From JAFGOG01 sp034429215 (GTDB lineage: Bacteria > Chloroflexota > Anaerolineae > JAAYZQ01), in the NCBI GenBank assembly GCA_034429215.1, contig DAOUGI010000030.1, forward strand, positions 1 to 64,000: 64,000 nt of DNA. Direction: 5' to 3'. The notes beneath the pieces are model-generated. The model had not been told where the DNA came from and searched no databases. It saw only the letters and a program-made list of their open reading frames with translations. This document shows positions 34,272-42,685 of this stretch, piece by piece. Position 1 is the stretch's first letter. Each line of letters starts with the position of its first letter. The position numbers and the translations under genes were made by a program.

Positions 34272-37127
34272 TCATTGCACCTGAATTGGTCCGAAGATAA
34301 CCCGGTCGGTTGTGCCGTGGCTCTCAGAGCCGCTCATGGCCAGGCGAGGCAACCCTCGAGCCCCGGCGTCGTACATCCCCACTTCGACGACGTAACCGCC
34401 CGGCGGCAAATCCAGGGGAAGGGACATCTCGTGGGGATCGGTGATATACTCGCCCGCCACCCAACCGGTGGTCGGCCGGCGGCCGTTGGCCGGCTCGCCG
34501 TTGTTCTGGGCCAGCACCTGCCCGTCTGACCCCAGCAGGTGCACAAATACGGCGTAGGACACATCCATTTCAGCCAGGGCCTGCCAGTAGAAAGTGAGGC
34601 GCAGGATGCTGCCCGGCGATAGGGGGCCGGATGGCAGGTCGGCGCCCAACAGGGCCACTTGGTCTCCCAGGTTGGCCTGGCGCAGCACTTGAGGTTGGGG
34701 CGCCGTAAAGACGCGGTCGGTCGGTAGGACGCGGATGGCCGTCAGGGTAACTGCCCCGCCGAGCGACGTGCCGCTTGCGCTGACGAGCTGGACGGCCAAT
34801 TGGGCCTCGCCGGGTTGGGCCTGGATCGGCAGACGAAAGTCGATCTGCCCCCGCCAGGCCTGGCCGGCCTGCCAGACGCCGGTGGGATGCCAGGCGTTGG
34901 TCGGTGGGAAGGTGCCGGCGTCGCGGGTTTGACCGGCGGCGTCGGTCAGGAGCACCCGCAGGCCGTCGTTGCCCCGTGGCTGTGACACTACATCCCAGCT
35001 CAGCTCGAGCCGCAGCCGGTCGCCTGGCTGGGCCTGGTCTTGATCCAGGCCATAACCCAACAATACCAAGCCGTCGCCCAGATCGCTGCGTGCCGGGTGG
35101 GGTACGGCCAACTGGTCGGCAGGAACGATGTAGCCATTCAGCGTGACCGCACCCAGCATGGCTCGCTTGCCCTGGGGCAAGCCCGCCGGATCCAGTATGT
35201 CCAGACCGCTCAGGTCGTCTTCGGTATAGACGCCAACCTCCAGACCATAGTCACCTGGTGGCCGGCCGGGCACCTGGGGCAGGTCGTAGCGGCCAAAGAC
35301 GACCTGCCCCACCCGCCAACGGTCTGTCGGGTAGAGGTAGGAGGTGGGACGGCCGTCCCAGCGGCCCCACACCTGGCCGGCGATGTCGCGGAGGGACAGC
35401 GACACACGATAGTCCTCGTCGAGCGGCTGCAAAGCTTCCCAGAAGAGGGTCACCTGGTTTTCACCCGTCTGGTCGTAGCCGAGCAGGCGCAGATTGTTGC
35501 CAAAGTTAAAGTCGACGGGATGGGCGATGGCCGGCCGCCCGCCTTCAGGAAAGCGCGTCCCCTGGGGGAAGCGGTAGTACTTGAGGCGCACCCCCGGAAA
35601 GGTCTTGGTCACAGGCTGCTCGTCGCCTGCTTTGTCGAGGAGCGCGGTCAGATAGCCCACCGGGTCGACGACCTCGTCCTGCCACAGCACCAGCCACACC
35701 CCTTCCTTGGGGTTGGCCGGATCGGCAAGCCATTGGTTTAGCTCCGTGGCGATGTCGTAATCGAGGGTGCGGGTTGTGTCGAGGGTGGGGCTGTCGGGCA
35801 GCAGGTGGCGAGCCAGCCCTCGCGCGTAATAGTCATAGACGGGAAACAGGTGGCCCGAGGTGAGGATGACCGCCTCATGGTCCTGGATATGGTTGCGGAG
35901 GTAGCGGATAGCGGCCCGGAAATCGGCGCGGGCAAAGGAAGGGTTGCCGTAGGCGTTTCGGCCGGCGTAGGCCGAAACGCCGAGCACAAAAACGAGCGCC
36001 AGGGCAGCCACCAGCCTGCCGGCCGACACCCGCAGGCGGGCCAGCCCGGCCCGCCGCCACAGGGCTTCAAGGCCCCCGGCGATGATGAGCAGCAGCGCCG
36101 GCTGGGAGATCATCACATAGCGTGCGTTGAATTTTGGTGTGTCATAGGACAGGATCAAGATGAGGAGGGGAGGGAGGAGGAGGTAGAGGAGAAGAAAGGG
36201 GGTTTTGGATTTGCAGAGATCCCCTTCGGGGGATGGGTTGGCGGAGTCGGTGGTGAGGGCTAGGAGGGCTAGGAAGGCGATCAGGGCGTAGATGAGGGCC
36301 AGGAGGGTGCCGGGGTGCTCGGGCAGGGTCTCTCCGCCGACGAACGATAGGGCAATATCGACCAGGGTCTCGCCGAGGTTGAGCCGGCCCGGCCAGTAAC
36401 TCAAGTCGGCGCCATAACGGGTCAACAGGTGGGGCAGCCAGGGCAGGTAGGCCACGGTGATGGCCACGCCTGAGGCCAGCCCACCCAGCGCCAGCCGCGC
36501 CGGAAAGTCCTGCCTCCACCACACGATCAGGAGGTAGATCGCCTGGAAGGCGAGGATGAATAGGGCGAAATAGTGGGTGTAGAGGGCGGCGATGGTGGTC
36601 AGGGTAAAGGCCAGCCAGAGGAGGAGATCCTCTCTCACTCTCTGAGGGCGCGACACCAGGAGCAGCAGGAAATAGGTGGACAGGAGGCAGAGGAAGATCA
36701 GCAGGGTGTACATCCGCGTTTCCTGGCCGTACCAGATGTGGAGCGGCGAGACAGCCAGCAGCAGGGCGGCCAGCAGCCCAGCCAGGCGGCGGCCAAATAG
36801 CTGCCCGGCCACGCCATAGATGAGCGGCACGGTCAGAACGCCGAATAGGGCCGACAGGCCGCGCACCACCGGCTCGTCGTCGCCAGAGAGCTTTATCCAG
36901 CCGTGCAGCATCAGGTAGTAGAGGGGTGGCTGGATGTCGGCGGCGGTTTGGCTGATAATCTCGGCCGGGCTCATGTGGGCCAGGTAGACGCTGAACCCCT
37001 CGTCGTACCACAGGCTCTGGGCATTCAGGTTATACAGGCGCAGGCCAAGCGCCAGCAGCATGACGCCCACGAGCAAGATGGCGACGACCAGCGACGAACG
37101 GTTCCTCAATCTCCCTGCCTTTCCCAC
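34272..37127 (-). CDS. GT39-type membrane glycosyltransferase with C-terminal beta domains
   Basis: 951 residues. N-terminal part: about a dozen hydrophobic helices, with the GT39/PMT-like acceptor motif LWYDEGFS (catalytic Asp42-Glu43) and WYGQETRMYTLL. Residues about 540-951 are extracytoplasmic beta-sandwich domains (repeats of GDxLxLxLxWxxL type), for example DRLRLELSWDV. It is expected to use a polyprenyl-phosphate sugar donor. GTG 37127 lies about eight bases from the predicted transcription start, with no ribosome-binding site. Confidence 0.85.
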   Translation of the reverse strand: MGKAGRLRNRSSLVVAILLVGVMLLALGLRLYNLNAQSLWYDEGFSVYLAHMSPAEIISQTAADIQPPLYYLMLHGWIKLSGDDEPVVRGLSALFGVLTVPLIYGVAGQLFGRRLAGLLAALLLAVSPLHIWYGQETRMYTLLIFLCLLSTYFLLLLVSRPQRVREDLLLWLAFTLTTIAALYTHYFALFILAFQAIYLLIVWWRQDFPARLALGGLASGVAITVAYLPWLPHLLTRYGADLSYWPGRLNLGETLVDIALSFVGGETLPEHPGTLLALIYALIAFLALLALTTDSANPSPEGDLCKSKTPFLLLYLLLPPLLILILSYDTPKFNARYVMISQPALLLIIAGGLEALWRRAGLARLRVSAGRLVAALALVFVLGVSAYAGRNAYGNPSFARADFRAAIRYLRNHIQDHEAVILTSGHLFPVYDYYARGLARHLLPDSPTLDTTRTLDYDIATELNQWLADPANPKEGVWLVLWQDEVVDPVGYLTALLDKAGDEQPVTKTFPGVRLKYYRFPQGTRFPEGGRPAIAHPVDFNFGNNLRLLGYDQTGENQVTLFWEALQPLDEDYRVSLSLRDIAGQVWGRWDGRPTSYLYPTDRWRVGQVVFGRYDLPQVPGRPPGDYGLEVGVYTEDDLSGLDILDPAGLPQGKRAMLGAVTLNGYIVPADQLAVPHPARSDLGDGLVLLGYGLDQDQAQPGDRLRLELSWDVVSQPRGNDGLRVLLTDAAGQTRDAGTFPPTNAWHPTGVWQAGQAWRGQIDFRLPIQAQPGEAQLAVQLVSASGTSLGGAVTLTAIRVLPTDRVFTAPQPQVLRQANLGDQVALLGADLPSGPLSPGSILRLTFYWQALAEMDVSYAVFVHLLGSDGQVLAQNNGEPANGRRPTTGWVAGEYITDPHEMSLPLDLPPGGYVVEVGMYDAGARGLPRLAMSGSESHGTTDRVIFGPIQVQ

Positions 37128-37141
37128 CCAAGGCTCAAGTT

Positions 37142-37170
37142 ATGATAGCACATAACACGCCCGCTGACAA
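37142..37170 (-). promoter_or_regulatory. promoter of the GT39 gene
   Basis: Minus strand TTGTCA (37170-37165), 17-bp spacer, TATCAT (37147-37142). The leader is only about eight bases. Confidence 0.55.
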
Positions 37171-37185
37171 ATCGTTTCGGGCAAA

Positions 37186-38127
37186 CTAGCCAGATCGGGC
37201 GCGCTTTCCCCACCACAACACACCGCCGGGCAGGCTGCTGGCATAGATGATGACCTGCATGACCAGTGACATGGCCAGGGCGCCTGACGCGGGCAGCAGG
37301 CCGGTCAGGCTGGAATAGAGGGCAACGAATACCCCCTGGTTGACCCCCAGGCCGGCGGCGATGGAGGGGATAAAGGGGACAAAGGCGGTGAGCGGCGTTA
37401 GAATAAAGACCCACGCAACCGGCACGCCGGCGCCGACGGTCATTGCCGCCAGGTAGTTGACGACACACGTTCCGGCTACGGTGGCCAGACCCAGCCCAAA
37501 GGCGACGATCAACGCCCCGGCGTGGGTGCGATAGACCTGTACCGAGTCTGACAGCCTGCGATAGAGCGGCAGCAAGCGGGCCAGGGGACCCAGTCCAAAG
37601 ATCTTTTCCACCAGCCGGCGCAGCCGCTGACTCATTAGCAGGGCAAAGCCAAGCGCATAGACGGCCAGCACGACGATCATCGTCGTCAGCAGCCAGCTCA
37701 TGTCGGCGCGGCCCAGGCCGAGCACGGCGTAGACCAGCCCGGCTACCGCCGCGACCAGGAAAGCAGCCAGGCCCACCAGCCGGTCGACCAAGACCGACAC
37801 CGCCACCGACGCTGCTGCGCCCGGCGTGCCGTCCATGCCCCGGGCCAGGTCCCAGCCACGGGCCACGTCGGCGCCGATCATGTTCAGCAGGTTGGCAAAA
37901 AAGAGACCGACCAGGTTGTGCCGGAAAAGGTCAGAATAGGGCACGCGCATACCCAGGGTGTTGAGCAGGTATTGCCACTTGAAGACGTTCAAGCCGATGG
38001 CGAGGAAATAGATGGCCAACCCCAGCAGCCACGGCCACAGCCTCAAGTTGGCCAGCATATAGCCCCAATCGGCGTGCAGGATCGTCGGACGGGTCACGAT
38101 GTAGGCGACCAGCCCCAGGCTGATCAC
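37186..38127 (-). CDS. lysylphosphatidylglycerol synthase TM-like (YbhN/UPF0104) membrane protein
   Basis: 313 residues from GTG 38127, about eight membrane helices. Family motifs include FKWQYLL, NLVGLFFANLLNMIGADVARGWDL and PSIAAGLGVNQGVFVALY. Relatives are flippase-like or accessory membrane proteins in glycan/lipid export. The start is uncertain: the frame stays open upstream to an ATC codon at 38169 that follows GGAGGG by about 11 bases, while GTG 38127 lacks a good site. It lies downstream of the GT2 gene on the same strand. Confidence 0.8.
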   Translation of the reverse strand: MISLGLVAYIVTRPTILHADWGYMLANLRLWPWLLGLAIYFLAIGLNVFKWQYLLNTLGMRVPYSDLFRHNLVGLFFANLLNMIGADVARGWDLARGMDGTPGAAASVAVSVLVDRLVGLAAFLVAAVAGLVYAVLGLGRADMSWLLTTMIVVLAVYALGFALLMSQRLRRLVEKIFGLGPLARLLPLYRRLSDSVQVYRTHAGALIVAFGLGLATVAGTCVVNYLAAMTVGAGVPVAWVFILTPLTAFVPFIPSIAAGLGVNQGVFVALYSSLTGLLPASGALAMSLVMQVIIYASSLPGGVLWWGKRARSG

Positions 38128-38174
38128 GACCTTGAGAAGGTTTAGGAGTGTGGATTTGGCGTTTTTGATGGCGC

Positions 38175-39119
38175 CTACTCCCTCCTGTCAGAACCGGGGG
38201 GAGGATCCGCCCGATTTTGCATTGCCTGTCCTGGGTCTTTGGTCGTCCAGGCCATGTCCCACACGACATGCTTCTTTTTCCTGATCCGATAGTCCCACCA
38301 GCCCAGCATCCGTGAATAGAACTCTAGTATGGCCAGGTAGACAAGCGTCCACAGTAGGCGGAGCGCGCCCCCCACCTCTTCTAGAGCGATGCGCACTACC
38401 CGCCGATTTTGCAGGCTCGACACGCGATAGCCGTATTTGTCGATCAGGTAGAGGTGCCCGGCATAGTTGCGCCGCCGCTGCTTGACGAAATCGCTCACGG
38501 TCTGCGGTCCCATGCTGTAAACCACGGCGTCGGGCGCATAGCGGACCTGGAGCCCGCGCTGCACGACAAAAGCCTCGACGAACGCCTCGTCCATGGCCAC
38601 GTCGGGCGGCAGCCGGTCGAGCACCTTGCGGAAGGCGATCATCTCGCCCAGGCGCGGGATCTCCAGGCAGAGCTGGTGCTCCATTTTCAGCCGGAGGTAG
38701 GACAGTAACCCGACGATATGATCGGGCGTGTTGACCGCCATTTTCTGAGCGCCGGTCATGCCCACGGCCGGGTCGCGGAACATGCGGACCAGGCTCTCGA
38801 CAGCATCCTCATGGGGCAGCGTGTCGCCGCTCTCCAGGACGCAGATCGCTTCCTTGGCGTGCGCCAAAAAGACGTTGATGGCCGAGGTCTTGCCCTCGCG
38901 CTTTTCTTGGACGTGAAGCTGGATGCGAGGGTCACAGGCCACATATTCCTGGACAATCTCCACGGTGTGATCGGTGCAGCCCGAGGCGACGACGATGATC
39001 TCGCCGATCTGGACCTGGTACAGCCGCTGCTCGATCAGTGCCTCGATCAGGCGGCCGATGTTGGCCTCTTCGTTGTAGGCGGTAACGCCGATGCTGCACC
39101 GGATCTTGTCTTCGCTCAT
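38175..39119 (-). CDS. GT2-family glycosyltransferase
   Basis: 314 residues. GT-A core: SIGVTAYNEEANIGRLIEAL, IIVVASGCTDHT, KREGKTSAINVFL and VLESGDTLPHEDAV at the DxD region, then the acceptor segment AMDEAFVEAFVV and the QRRRNYAGHL (QxxRW-like) motif. Two hydrophobic stretches near the C-terminus suggest membrane attachment and perhaps processivity. ATG 39119 follows the stop of the radical SAM gene by two bases; the frame upstream overlaps that gene. Confidence 0.85.
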   Translation of the reverse strand: MSEDKIRCSIGVTAYNEEANIGRLIEALIEQRLYQVQIGEIIVVASGCTDHTVEIVQEYVACDPRIQLHVQEKREGKTSAINVFLAHAKEAICVLESGDTLPHEDAVESLVRMFRDPAVGMTGAQKMAVNTPDHIVGLLSYLRLKMEHQLCLEIPRLGEMIAFRKVLDRLPPDVAMDEAFVEAFVVQRGLQVRYAPDAVVYSMGPQTVSDFVKQRRRNYAGHLYLIDKYGYRVSSLQNRRVVRIALEEVGGALRLLWTLVYLAILEFYSRMLGWWDYRIRKKKHVVWDMAWTTKDPGQAMQNRADPPPGSDRRE

Positions 39120-39121
39120 CA

Positions 39122-40540
39122 CTATCCCATCACAGTGCGCCATGCCATCCTCAATGTGCGTGGCAATTGCAGCCAGGTTTCTTTGCGCCTCAGGGTGCGC
39201 GCGATCCGCTTGGGACGCAGGTAGAAACGGCGGTAGGCCTCTTTCCACTTGCGCTCGACGAGATCGGCCGGGAGTCCCGGCATCTCAAAGCGGGCCTTGC
39301 CCTCGAAAAAGACGAAGTCGTCCCACGTCTCAGCCAGCAGGCGTCCCTGGGCCTTGACCGTGTCGTACATCTGGGTGCCGGGAAATGGCGTGGCGATCGA
39401 AAAGTTGGCCACCAGCGGGTCCAGCTCGCAGGCAAGGCGGATCGTGTCGTCCATGGTGGCCTCAGTCTCGCCCGGCAGGCCGATGATAAAAAAGCCGATC
39501 GTCTCGAGGCCCACTGCCCGCGCCGCGCGAAAGGCCGACCGGACCTGATCGAGGGTCAGGTGCTTGTCCACGACCGCGTCGAGGATCGCCTGGTTGCCGC
39601 TTTCGACGCCAAAGGCGGTGCGGATGCAGCCGGCACGTTTCATCGCCCCCAGGAGCTCCTCGTCGGCCAGGTTGGCGCGGATGCCGTTGATCATGATCCA
39701 TGGTACGTGGTGCAGACCCTCGTCCACCAACGCCTGGCAGATCTCCAGCACCCGCTGGCGGTTGATGTTGAATGAATCGTCCAGGACGCCGATCTCGACC
39801 GCGCCCTGCTCCCGCACCAGCCAGCGCCATTCGGCGATCACGCTTGCCATCGACCTGGCCCGCCAGCGGCGAGGGCCGATCTGCGAGCAATAGGTACAGC
39901 GGTAGGGGCAGCCGCGCGAGGTCAGGATAGGCAGGCTGTGGCCGCTCACCTGGTCAACTGCCGGCTGGAGGTTGGTGTATTGCTCCAGGCGGAAGAGGTG
40001 CCAGGCGGGGAAGGGCATCGCGTCCAGCTCTTCGACCGGGATCGACGGCCGGTCGGGGGCGCTGACCACGCTGCCGTCTGCGCGGCGGAAGGTGACGCCC
40101 AGGATGCCATCCCACGACATGCCGGCCTTGGACCCGACTTGATCCAGGCGCGACAGGATTTCGACCCAGGTCGCTTCCCCTTCGCTGCGGACCACCGCGT
40201 CGACGAATGGCTTGGCCGCCGATTCTTCGGGCAGCACGGTCGGGTGCGGGCCGCCCAGGACCACCGGCGCATTGCTCACCGACTTGGATAGGGCTGCGTC
40301 GCGCCAGGCGGCGGTGATCTGGGTGGTATTGGCGGTGATGCCCACGATGTGGGGCTCAAGCTCGCGGAGGGCAGCCTCCAGGGGCAGCTCTTCCACGTCG
40401 CCGTCGTAGACACGGACCTGATGACCGGCTTGCTCGCTCACGGCAGCCAGATAGGCCAATCCCAACGACGGTGAGGTCCGTGTCTCGATGGGCAGGTTGG
40501 ATTTTGGATTTATCAGTAGTACGTGCAATCTATCGCTCAA
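39122..40540 (-). CDS. B12-binding-domain radical SAM protein
   Basis: 472 residues. N-terminal cobalamin-binding-like Rossmann domain (LLINPKS, SLGLAYLAAVSEQAGH, VVLGGPHPT) and radical SAM core with C211, C215, C218 (CPYRCTYC), followed by GIRANLADEELLGAMKRAGC, FGVESGNQ and GFFIIGLPGET. The subfamily acts in lipid, hopanoid or natural-product modification; here it precedes a GT2 and a flippase-like gene. It starts at TTG 40540 or a nearby TTG (40528). Confidence 0.88.
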   Translation of the reverse strand: MSDRLHVLLINPKSNLPIETRTSPSLGLAYLAAVSEQAGHQVRVYDGDVEELPLEAALRELEPHIVGITANTTQITAAWRDAALSKSVSNAPVVLGGPHPTVLPEESAAKPFVDAVVRSEGEATWVEILSRLDQVGSKAGMSWDGILGVTFRRADGSVVSAPDRPSIPVEELDAMPFPAWHLFRLEQYTNLQPAVDQVSGHSLPILTSRGCPYRCTYCSQIGPRRWRARSMASVIAEWRWLVREQGAVEIGVLDDSFNINRQRVLEICQALVDEGLHHVPWIMINGIRANLADEELLGAMKRAGCIRTAFGVESGNQAILDAVVDKHLTLDQVRSAFRAARAVGLETIGFFIIGLPGETEATMDDTIRLACELDPLVANFSIATPFPGTQMYDTVKAQGRLLAETWDDFVFFEGKARFEMPGLPADLVERKWKEAYRRFYLRPKRIARTLRRKETWLQLPRTLRMAWRTVMG

Positions 40541-40565
40541 CCTATGCGGGCATTTTCGCCGGCGC

Positions 40566-40594
40566 AGTATACCACAAGTGAAACAGGATTGGAA
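40566..40594 (-). promoter_or_regulatory. possible promoter of the B12 radical SAM gene
   Basis: Minus strand TTCCAA (40594-40589), 17-bp spacer, TATACT (40571-40566). The -35 match is weak. Confidence 0.4.
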
Positions 40595-40734
40595 GAATGG
40601 AGGACGGGGTTGCCCGGCAAAGCCAGCGCCCTGCTGTGGTGAGCACGCCTGCGCAGAGAGGCTCGCTGTTGGCCGAGGTTACCCCAAGCTGGAAAGGGGT
40701 AAGCCGGCTCTCGCAGTTCAAGCCGGCGACAACG

Positions 40735-40763
40735 ACAAAAAAGGCCGGGTGTGAAACCCGGCC
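40735..40763 (-). terminator. rho-independent terminator (minus strand)
   Basis: Stem GGCCGGGT (40743-40750) with ACCCGGCC (40756-40763). On the minus strand it is followed by TTTTTT (40742-40737). It ends the transcript of the 185-aa gene at 40880-41437. Confidence 0.8.
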
Positions 40764-40818
40764 CATATACCTGTGTTGCATTACCGCCTGTGTCCTTCGG
40801 CAGGCGCGGAGCGTCTGG

Positions 40819-40853
40819 CCGTTCATGCCCACGTGGAACGTAGGCATGAACGG
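40819..40853. repeat. palindromic repeat, left border of the toxin-tail module
   Basis: Arms CCGTTCATGCC (40819-40829) and GGCATGAACGG (40843-40853), with an inner ACGT/ACGT pairing and a GGA loop. The core GCCCACG is shared with the palindrome at 41745-41774. Confidence 0.75.
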
Positions 40854-40879
40854 AATAGGGGCATCGCTCACATCGCCGT

Positions 40880-41437
40880 TCAGAAAACCAGATCCCGCGT
40901 GTGGTTGTCTTGCTTTTGCTGTCTTCTCTGCTCTTCTTGCCGTATTCTTTCCTGTGCGTTCTCAGAAGCTATCTTGATCGGATCCCGGCCTGTAAGTATT
41001 CTATATTCGTTTTCTGACTTCTTCCTTCTGAGTTGCTCCATTTCCTTCCACTTGGTGAATTCTCCTCTTAGTACCGAGCTACAGTATTGCTGGAGTAAGT
41101 GCGCTAGTCTTGACACTTGCCAGTCAATCATGTCGTCATGCCTGTCCCATTCCTCAGGAAAGATGTATAGGGGTTCGCTGGTGTGTACTGCCAGGAATTC
41201 AAGGACGCTAGACAGGTCAAACCAGCAGTCCGACGCAAGAGGGTATGGGCCAACACCAATAGTCACTTCGCCTCTATCCAGCAACACTCTGATTGTGGTC
41301 TTACCTGACTGGTAATCGACTAGACTATTTCCAAATGCATCGGGATCGTACCTTTCGTCTGCTACCGAAAAGCCGTACTCCTCTACTAGGTATCGGAATT
41401 TCTCTTTTACCCGTTCCGTGAACATGTATCGATGCAT
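40880..41437 (-). CDS. hypothetical protein, 185 aa (candidate immunity protein)
   Basis: I recognise no family. The protein is soluble and mixed alpha/beta, with a charged helical C-terminus (EMEQLRRKKSENEYRIL, then ERIRQEEQRRQQKQ). AGGAGG lies four bases before ATG 41437; the longer frame upstream was rejected. Codon use is clearly more AT-rich than in neighbours, as in horizontally acquired genes. It lies 49 bases downstream of a polymorphic-toxin-like fragment on the same strand, the usual place of a cognate immunity gene; this is inference from position only. Confidence 0.65.
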   Translation of the reverse strand: MHRYMFTERVKEKFRYLVEEYGFSVADERYDPDAFGNSLVDYQSGKTTIRVLLDRGEVTIGVGPYPLASDCWFDLSSVLEFLAVHTSEPLYIFPEEWDRHDDMIDWQVSRLAHLLQQYCSSVLRGEFTKWKEMEQLRRKKSENEYRILTGRDPIKIASENAQERIRQEEQRRQQKQDNHTRDLVF

Positions 41438-41486
41438 GTCACCTCCTACTGGATTTTGATCAGCCACTCTTGCCCGTTGACAATTA

Positions 41487-41771
41487 CTAATTGATAGCCC
41501 TGCTGGAAAAGGTTCCCTGCTCTGCCCAATCCTGTGCAAAGGGGGTTGCAAGGCGAAAGCTATCACCACGCGTAATTGCTTCATCAAGAAATTGCACGTT
41601 CCTTACCCATCGTGCTGCTCTGCTGCCTAAGGCATTCCACTCTTCTACTGGAATGTTCAGAACATTAGCCCTCAGTTGTCTTGCCTTCTCCAAATAGGAC
41701 GGGTACTTACCGATAACCGTCCAAGCCGTTAGCCTCGCTTTCAACTCGTGCCCACGCTCCTGAGTGGGCAC
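41487..41771 (-). CDS. orphan polymorphic-toxin C-terminal-like fragment, 94 aa
   Basis: The segment VEEWNALGSRAARWVRNVQF followed by LDEAITRGDSFRLATP resembles the C-terminal regions of Rhs/contact-dependent toxins (pattern W..Q.W..N..FLD.AI.RGD...L.TP), as I know the family. No delivery domain precedes it: the frame is closed by TAG just before the GTG at 41771, which lies inside a perfect palindrome (41745-41774). It may be a broken toxin tail or a free-standing module. AT-rich codon use. The family assignment needs a search. Confidence 0.55.
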   Translation of the reverse strand: MPTQERGHELKARLTAWTVIGKYPSYLEKARQLRANVLNIPVEEWNALGSRAARWVRNVQFLDEAITRGDSFRLATPFAQDWAEQGTFSSRAIN

Positions 41772-41774
41772 GAG
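41745..41774. repeat. palindromic repeat, right border of the toxin-tail module
   Basis: Perfect 11-bp arms CTCGTGCCCAC (41745-41755) and GTGGGCACGAG (41764-41774) around GCTCCTGA. Similar GTGCCCACGCTC-type palindromes are dispersed REP-like elements in several phyla. Confidence 0.8.
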
Positions 41775-41814
41775 CTAAACCAAGTTAGTCAATGCGGCTA
41801 CCGAGGTAGCATGG

Positions 41815-42330
41815 CTACCAATGCCCCCAACAATGGTCCACATATCTTGCGTTTATGTGAACTAGGCCGACTTCATAAAGGGTTGCATATGGCCGATTGA
41901 TGATCACATCTCGGTGGCTAAACGACGGATCTCGCCGCGCGGCCTCCAGGTTCTCAACCCTCGAAACTCCCAGAAGATAGCCATCTTCGTGTAGCAGGTT
42001 GGCATATGGCATGTCGCGAAGCGGTCTGATCGGTCGATTATCTGACCACCCCTCTCGGCCGAGCATCTCCTGTTCAAAATAGGTGACAACGTCCTCGATT
42101 GGGCGTTGAGTTCCATACAATCGACTTACGAGTCTGCCGTCGCACCTGGAGTCGGAGCCGCCGCCGGTCTCCCAAGCCTCGGATAACAAATCGCTGTCCG
42201 GCATGGCGGGCAATTCGGCGAGCATCCTGCGAAGGTCGCGGTCCAGGGCAATTCTGTTGGTGCAACTGCTTACCAACAGACTGAGCATCGCAAACAGACA
42301 AAGAGCAGATAACCGGGGTTCTCTAGTCAT
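41815..42330 (-). CDS. hypothetical lipoprotein, 171 aa
   Basis: From ATG 42330 the N-terminus is a lipoprotein signal: basic MTREPR, hydrophobic LSALCLFAMLSLLVSSC with lipobox LVSSC (Cys at about residue 23). The mature part has no recognised family; a conserved-looking block is YFEQEMLGREGWSDNRPIR. It is probably exported and lipidated by Lgt. A consensus promoter lies 177 bases upstream, leaving a long leader. It belongs to the AT-richer patch 40.6-42.5 kb. Confidence 0.65.
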   Translation of the reverse strand: MTREPRLSALCLFAMLSLLVSSCTNRIALDRDLRRMLAELPAMPDSDLLSEAWETGGGSDSRCDGRLVSRLYGTQRPIEDVVTYFEQEMLGREGWSDNRPIRPLRDMPYANLLHEDGYLLGVSRVENLEAARRDPSFSHRDVIINRPYATLYEVGLVHINARYVDHCWGHW

Positions 42331-42513
42331 TGCATTCACTGCCTGATTCTCGTGGTGATCGGCCCTCACAAGCTGGGTTCACTGCCCCTAGCATCCCCAC
42401 ACGTACCTATCACTCCGGGCCGCTTCGCAATGGTGAGCCTCCGCCCCCCGGTTGCCCGGGGCGTTCGGCACTGAGCTGGTGGTGCCCGGGTGATCGCCAG
42501 TATCACAGCAATC

Positions 42514-42542
42514 ATTATAGCTACCTTCGAGGGCTGTGTCAA
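42514..42542 (-). promoter_or_regulatory. consensus promoter for the lipoprotein gene
   Basis: Minus strand TTGACA (42542-42537), 17-bp spacer, TATAAT (42519-42514): both boxes perfect. The leader to ATG 42330 is about 177 bases and contains a GC-rich stem region (CCCGGGCACC ... GCCCCGGG). No riboswitch family was recognised. Confidence 0.75.
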
Positions 42543-42635
42543 AAGTAGGCACGTGAGCAAGACGTGCTGAAAGGCAAAGGCCCCCATCACGCTGGGTGTG
42601 GCGATTTCGTGCATCATGGGACAAATCGTCTGTGC

Positions 42636-42664
42636 TTGGCGTCCGGCGCGATCCCTGGTATAAT
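42636..42664 (+). promoter_or_regulatory. promoter of the cupin gene
   Basis: TTGGCG (42636-42641), 17-bp spacer, TATAAT (42659-42664). Confidence 0.65.
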
Positions 42665-42685
42665 CCCCTTCTGAGGAGATTGATG

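Noticed and set aside
40595..40734. Possible structured RNA between the B12 radical SAM promoter and the terminator
   Set aside because: No conserved RNA family recognised, and no promoter clearly drives it.
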